This document shows positions 60,752 through 64,000 of a stretch of DNA of 64,000 nt, piece after piece (positions within the stretch are counted from its first letter, which is position 1; each line of letters starts with the position of its first letter). Location: assembly GCA_964512635.1 (NCBI GenBank), contig CAZEJB010000003.1, forward strand, positions 136,871-200,870. The letters are read 5' to 3'. Both the position numbers and the translations under genes were made by a program. The DNA comes from JADZFO01 sp964512635 (GTDB lineage Bacteria > 4484-113 > JAFGCY01). A model generated the notes under the pieces. The model was not told where the DNA came from. It ran no database searches and saw only the letters and a list, made by a program, of their open reading frames with translations.

Positions 60752-62602
60752 CTAGTAAGCCTGTATCTTGCGGCCCAGAGACCAGATCAGCATCGCCGAC
60801 AGGAACAGGCCCCAGAAGCACTCCAGCACCCCGATGAAGTTCTGCAGTTCATAGCGCGGGTCGCCCAGCATGCTGAAGCCCATCCCGGCAAAGGCCTGGG
60901 CCGAGACCAGGATGCCATGCTTCCAGCCGTCCCAGCCCATCTGCAGAAAGCTGAAGAGCTGCTGGTTGTCCTGCAGCTCCACATTCAGGGCCAGACTGTA
61001 ATGGCGCATTACCTGGCCCTGTTCATAGACCGGCAGGCCGAGCCAGAGGTAGACAGCGGAGAAGACCAGGATCGAGCTGAGCCCGGTCAGCACCACCCTC
61101 CCCGGCCGTTCACCGTAGCCACAGCTCAGCATCCAGAACGATGAGCTCAGGAGCCGGCCAAAGGCCAGCAGGGTGTCCAGCAGGCTTTGGGCAAAGTGCT
61201 GGCCACTGGCCGACAGCAGTGTCAGCACCGCGGCCGGCAGCGCCAGCAGCAGAGCCAGCAACAGGGACAGCAATCCGCCGCTGCTCAGCCGCAGCACCCA
61301 GCGCTCCAGCCGGCTGCGGGGCAGTTCATGGCCGGATGCGCTGAGCAGATCGGCCACCGCCGAAGGCCGGGCCTGGGGGTCATGCAGCGCCTCATAAACC
61401 CGCCCCAGCCGGCTGCGCCGCGGCAGGTCGATCAGCCAGACCGGCAGGCGTCTCAGCCGGCTGAGCCATTGCCGCGGGGCGGACAGCACCGGCCCGATCT
61501 GCCGCCACTGGGCCAGCAGGCCGACCAGCAGCAGACTGCCCAGAGCGATCCAGCCGATATCCCAGCGCAGCAGCATCAGATACAGCGCCAGCAGCGCCAG
61601 GGCCAGAACCATCGACGAACGCAGCAGCCGCAGCAGGTCGTCCAGCAGCGCCGGCCAGAGGGCCCGGCGTTCCAGCTCCTTTTCGCTGTAGGCCAGGCGG
61701 CTGGCCATGGTGTTGTTCGACTGTTCCAGATAGGCGTTCTTCAGGGCTGCCAGACTGCGCCGGGCCTTGAAGCACCAGGTGCTGTAGGTCCGCAGCACCC
61801 GGCCATAGTCCCTTGGCGTAAACAGCAGGGCCAGCTGGCTCAGCGGCCATCTCCACAGCGGCGGCGGGAGCTGCAAAAATGGCGGTTCCAGCCGCTGCCA
61901 GAAGTCCACGCCGTGCTGGGCCATCAGGGCCGGCAGCTCCTGCCACAGCCGCCGGTCGCCACCCAGCATGCCGCCGCCGAGTATCCCGCCGGCAATCCGC
62001 TCGACCGCCAGCGGCCCCGGCTCCAGCAGCGCCGGCAGGTCACAGCCCTGCAGCGAGCAGTCCAGCAGCAGGGCGTCATGGAGGCCACGGACCGAGCTGA
62101 GGCTCTGGCCCTCAAAGTCGAGGCCCTGCAGCACCGCATAAGACAGGTCCACACTTTCAAAGCGGGTCTGGCTCAGGTCGCTGAAGCGCAGCCCGGCGCC
62201 GCCTTCCAGCAGCTCAAAGGCGCCGAAGCGGGTGCCGGCCAGCAGCGCCGCCCTGAGGCTGACCCGGCTGAGCTGGGCGCCGTCAAGCTTGGCCGAGCTC
62301 AGGTCGCAGAGGTCGAGCCGGCAGTCGGTCAATGACGCCCCGCGCAGATCCGCACCCCGCAGGCTGGCCCGGCTGAAGTCGCAGCGGCTGAAGACACAGC
62401 CCCTCAGATCCGCCCCGGTAAACCAGGCCCCGCTGAAGCTGCAGCCGCTGAAGCGGACCCGGTTGAAGCTGACCCCGGACAGCAGCGCGCCGTCCAGCGC
62501 CGCCCCTTCAAAGCTGTCGCCGGACAGGCTGCGGCTGCCGGCCAGCACCGCTTTCAGGGCCTCGGTGGCCAGCAGCCCGCTGCCGGCGCTCAGTTCAGCC
62601 AT
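60752..62602 (-). CDS. Pentapeptide-repeat protein with C-terminal channel-like membrane domain
   Basis: A 616-residue protein. Residues 25-195 are pentapeptide repeats (FSGCSFSGAWFTGADLRGCVFSR..., GADLRGASLTDCRL), forming a right-handed beta helix. A linker with charged helices follows. The C-terminal 290 residues hold about five to six membrane helices (SMVLALALLALYLMLLRW, GGLLSLLLALLLALPAAVLTLL, VVLTGLSSILVFSAVYLWLG), ending in a pore-helix-like GMGFSMLGDPRYELQNFIGVLECFWGLFLSAML. The end resembles two-helix ion channels but lacks a TVGYG filter. Its function is unknown. Confidence 0.8.
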   Translation of the reverse strand: MAELSAGSGLLATEALKAVLAGSRSLSGDSFEGAALDGALLSGVSFNRVRFSGCSFSGAWFTGADLRGCVFSRCDFSRASLRGADLRGASLTDCRLDLCDLSSAKLDGAQLSRVSLRAALLAGTRFGAFELLEGGAGLRFSDLSQTRFESVDLSYAVLQGLDFEGQSLSSVRGLHDALLLDCSLQGCDLPALLEPGPLAVERIAGGILGGGMLGGDRRLWQELPALMAQHGVDFWQRLEPPFLQLPPPLWRWPLSQLALLFTPRDYGRVLRTYSTWCFKARRSLAALKNAYLEQSNNTMASRLAYSEKELERRALWPALLDDLLRLLRSSMVLALALLALYLMLLRWDIGWIALGSLLLVGLLAQWRQIGPVLSAPRQWLSRLRRLPVWLIDLPRRSRLGRVYEALHDPQARPSAVADLLSASGHELPRSRLERWVLRLSSGGLLSLLLALLLALPAAVLTLLSASGQHFAQSLLDTLLAFGRLLSSSFWMLSCGYGERPGRVVLTGLSSILVFSAVYLWLGLPVYEQGQVMRHYSLALNVELQDNQQLFSFLQMGWDGWKHGILVSAQAFAGMGFSMLGDPRYELQNFIGVLECFWGLFLSAMLIWSLGRKIQAY

Positions 62603-63111
62603 TTGTCCTGTCCCCCAGCCCGCACCCCAGCAGTTTAGCGCAGCCGGCCTTGCCAGCCTATCCTTGCACTGCCGTGCAGCCGTCAGCGCTATCAGCCTCC
62701 AGGGCAGCCTGCGCCGGAGCGCCGGGGCATTTAACCTTGGCGGCGGAAATCAAACGTCTGAACACACTTTGCGGCCGACGAAGCCCCGGGTTTTAACTTT
62801 TGCAGCTGAAAACGCAGCAGAAACAGGCACTTTTCAATTTCCATTTTGCCCCCCCCGACGCCGCGGCTATTTTGCCTTTCGATATACAAGTCCCGACCTC
62901 CTCAAAGTATGCCTGCACTTTTCTGCAAGCGCCGTCCAAAAGCAGCAGCCAGTGGCCGGCTGGGCACGGAACGGCCCGGCAACCTTACCCTGCGACAGCA
63001 GCTTTTATCGCGGTGCAGCGGCGCTTTTAGCACAAGTGGACCAGCCGCGGCAAAGGCGTCTGCAGCGCCGCGCTTTGCCGCCCGCCGCTTCGATTCAGTC
63101 TGCCACGGGTA
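62603..63111. other. Gene-free interval with T- and C-rich tracts
   Basis: About 500 nt without a convincing gene. It contains AT-richer patches (TTTTAAC, CACTTTTCAATTTCCATTTT) and a run of eight C near 62851. Open frames across it have no start signals and atypical composition. It may hold a 5' leader or an unrecognised RNA; I see nothing definite. Confidence 0.4.
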
Positions 63112-63117
63112 TAGAAT
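63089..63117 (+). promoter_or_regulatory. Promoter of the exported coiled-coil protein
   Basis: TTCGAT (63089-63094), a 17-bp spacer and TAGAAT (63112-63117). A leader of about 50 nt with GGGGGAAA then leads to ATG 63173. Confidence 0.55.
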
Positions 63118-63172
63118 CTGGTTTGAGCTGATCCTGATCTTCATTTCAGAGCAACACATTTGGGGGAAAGCA

Positions 63173-63799
63173 ATGTCCAGCTATCTGCTTCGTCTGTTGT
63201 CCGCCGCGCTGCTTGGCGCAGCCCTGTTTGCCTTCAGCCTGCCGGCCAGCGCCGCGGAGAATACGCGCAACGTTGACGGCGGCGGCGTCAAAAGCGACAT
63301 TACCAGCCCGCGGGACCATGCCAGCGGTCTGCCCACGGGCCGCCGCGCCCACTTCCAGGAGCAGATTGTGGCGGCCTATGAATCGCTGGCCGAGCAGCTT
63401 AAGACCCTGCAGACAGTCAAGCTGAGCATCACTGGCCAGGCCGAGGAGCTGGCGCGCCTGCTGCAGGAAGAGCACGACGCTGCCGAGCAGGAGGCCGATG
63501 CGGCCGCCGACCTGCTGAGCCAGCTTGACAGCGCCGAGGCAGTCTTCAGCGAGCAGGTCGCCCCGCTGCTGGACAGCGATCTGGTCCAGCAGATCAGCGC
63601 GGAGCTGCAGCTCAAGCGCGGACAGGCCGCAAGCAGCCCGTCCTATGACGACGACGCGGACGGCCTGAGCGAGCTGCAGGCGCTGCAGGAAGCCATCGCG
63701 GCGCTGGAGGCCAGCCTCAGCGAGCTGGAGACGACCACAACAGAGGCGATGCGCCGCCGCGGCGACGTGAAGTTCAACGACATCAGCATCAGTAAGTAA
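63173..63799 (+). CDS. Exported coiled-coil protein, hypothetical
   Basis: A 208-residue exported protein with a signal peptide (LLRLLSAALLGAALFAFSLPASAA). Most of the mature part is Ala/Glu/Leu/Gln-rich coiled coil (QIVAAYESLAEQLKTLQTVKL..., LQEEHDAAEQEADAAADLLSQL, LQALQEAIAALEASLSELE). No family is recognised; a periplasmic structural or chaperone-like role is possible. ATG 63173 is chosen over the longer open frame because of GGGGGAAA 7 nt upstream and the signal peptide. Confidence 0.75.
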   Translation: MSSYLLRLLSAALLGAALFAFSLPASAAENTRNVDGGGVKSDITSPRDHASGLPTGRRAHFQEQIVAAYESLAEQLKTLQTVKLSITGQAEELARLLQEEHDAAEQEADAAADLLSQLDSAEAVFSEQVAPLLDSDLVQQISAELQLKRGQAASSPSYDDDADGLSELQALQEAIAALEASLSELETTTTEAMRRRGDVKFNDISISK

Positions 63800-63813
63800 G
63801 CGCAGTCACCCCG

Positions 63814-63930
63814 GGAGCGCGGGCATCCTGCCGGCATCTTCCTTGAGCGCCGGCATCCTGCCCGCATCATCCTGGTGGGGCGGCCGTCACTGGCCGCCGT
63901 GTCTTGTCGGACCGCCGGCTTTAGCCGGCA
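63814..63930 (+). repeat. Cluster of four REP-like hairpins
   Basis: GGAG plus GGGC-ATCCT-GCC..., GAG plus GCCGGC-ATCCT-GCCCGC (imperfect), GGCGGCC-GTCACT-GGCCGCC (63879-63898) and GCCGGC-TTTA-GCCGGC (63914-63929). Loops ATCCT and TTTA recur from the 14.2 kb and 22.2 kb clusters with different stems. The last 70 nt of the window hold nothing else. Confidence 0.75.
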
Positions 63931-64000
63931 TTCTCTCCCCGCGCGGCGCGGTACCGGATTCCGATCCAACGCAGAGCTAACCGAGTCAACCGAGTTTCAC

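Noticed and set aside
62232..63131. Open frame of 299 codons across the 62.6 kb intergenic region
   Set aside because: It begins antisense to the pentapeptide gene and has no ribosome binding site. It is rich in Ala/Ser/Arg with no motif.

Overview
The window is about 64 kb of GC-rich bacterial chromosome with dense, mostly single-copy housekeeping genes. No phage, plasmid or CRISPR locus is visible. The cell is a diderm. KDO-pathway (kdsD) and ADP-heptose (split hldE: rfaE1, rfaE2) genes, a family 9 heptosyltransferase and very large OstA/LptA-like proteins point to an LPS-type outer membrane. Other genes have a Terrabacteria flavour: ftsE-ftsX-M23-ctpA, tlyA-nadK-recN, Amj, a YlmH-like S4 protein, a SpoIVB-type S55 peptidase and a PadR regulator. 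Together with many promoters that look leaderless, this suggests a diderm Terrabacteria-like or candidate phylum. That placement is inference; no 16S rRNA is present.

Layout. 0-5.4 kb: envelope operon (GT26 glycosyltransferase, ftsE, ftsX, EnvC-like M23 peptidase, ctpA) ended by a strong terminator. 5.6-11.1 kb: NYN-domain protein, two exported unknowns, and a receiver-SpoIIE phosphatase. 11.2-19.4 kb, mostly minus strand: prepilin peptidase, thiD, kdsD, a V4R-like protein, a REP-associated (RAYT) transposase among REP hairpins, the lipid II flippase Amj, and a 5'-nucleotidase fused to a BsuPI domain. 19.7-26.5 kb: sugar transferase, GNAT protein, an AT-richer island with a small membrane protein and a decayed Rhs/YD-repeat gene, unknowns, and a SPOR-domain protein. 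26.5-31.6 kb, minus strand: thiE, a TlpA-like redoxin, a heptosyltransferase, and a helix-turn-helix/helical-protein pair. 31.8-45.5 kb: ahcY, S55 peptidase, TPR-AAA ATPase, PadR, YlmH-like protein, diguanylate cyclase, DHH-like protein, a tandem DUF4139 pair and tatA. 45.6-49.7 kb: an orphan 5S rRNA with its own promoter and terminator, a DUF1028 protein, a vanadium haloperoxidase/PAP2 protein, tRNA-Leu, an isolated fliQ and a BON lipoprotein. 49.7-62.6 kb, minus strand: comF, rfaE2, rfaE1, two giant OstA-like proteins, recN, nadK, tlyA, divergent PAP2 and a pentapeptide membrane protein. 63-64 kb: an exported coiled-coil protein, then more REP hairpins.

Most notable signals. (1) About a dozen genes have a sigma70-like -10 box only 5-8 nt before the start codon and no ribosome binding site. 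(2) A family of GTAG/GGAG-headed hairpins has constant loops and covarying stems, and a RAYT transposase is bracketed by 32-bp inverted copies of one of them. (3) An orphan 5S rRNA appears to be transcribed from its mature 5' end and terminated by its own helix I. (4) A 100-N gap in recN is flanked by identical 55-bp ends and closes to an intact gene when the overlap is collapsed.
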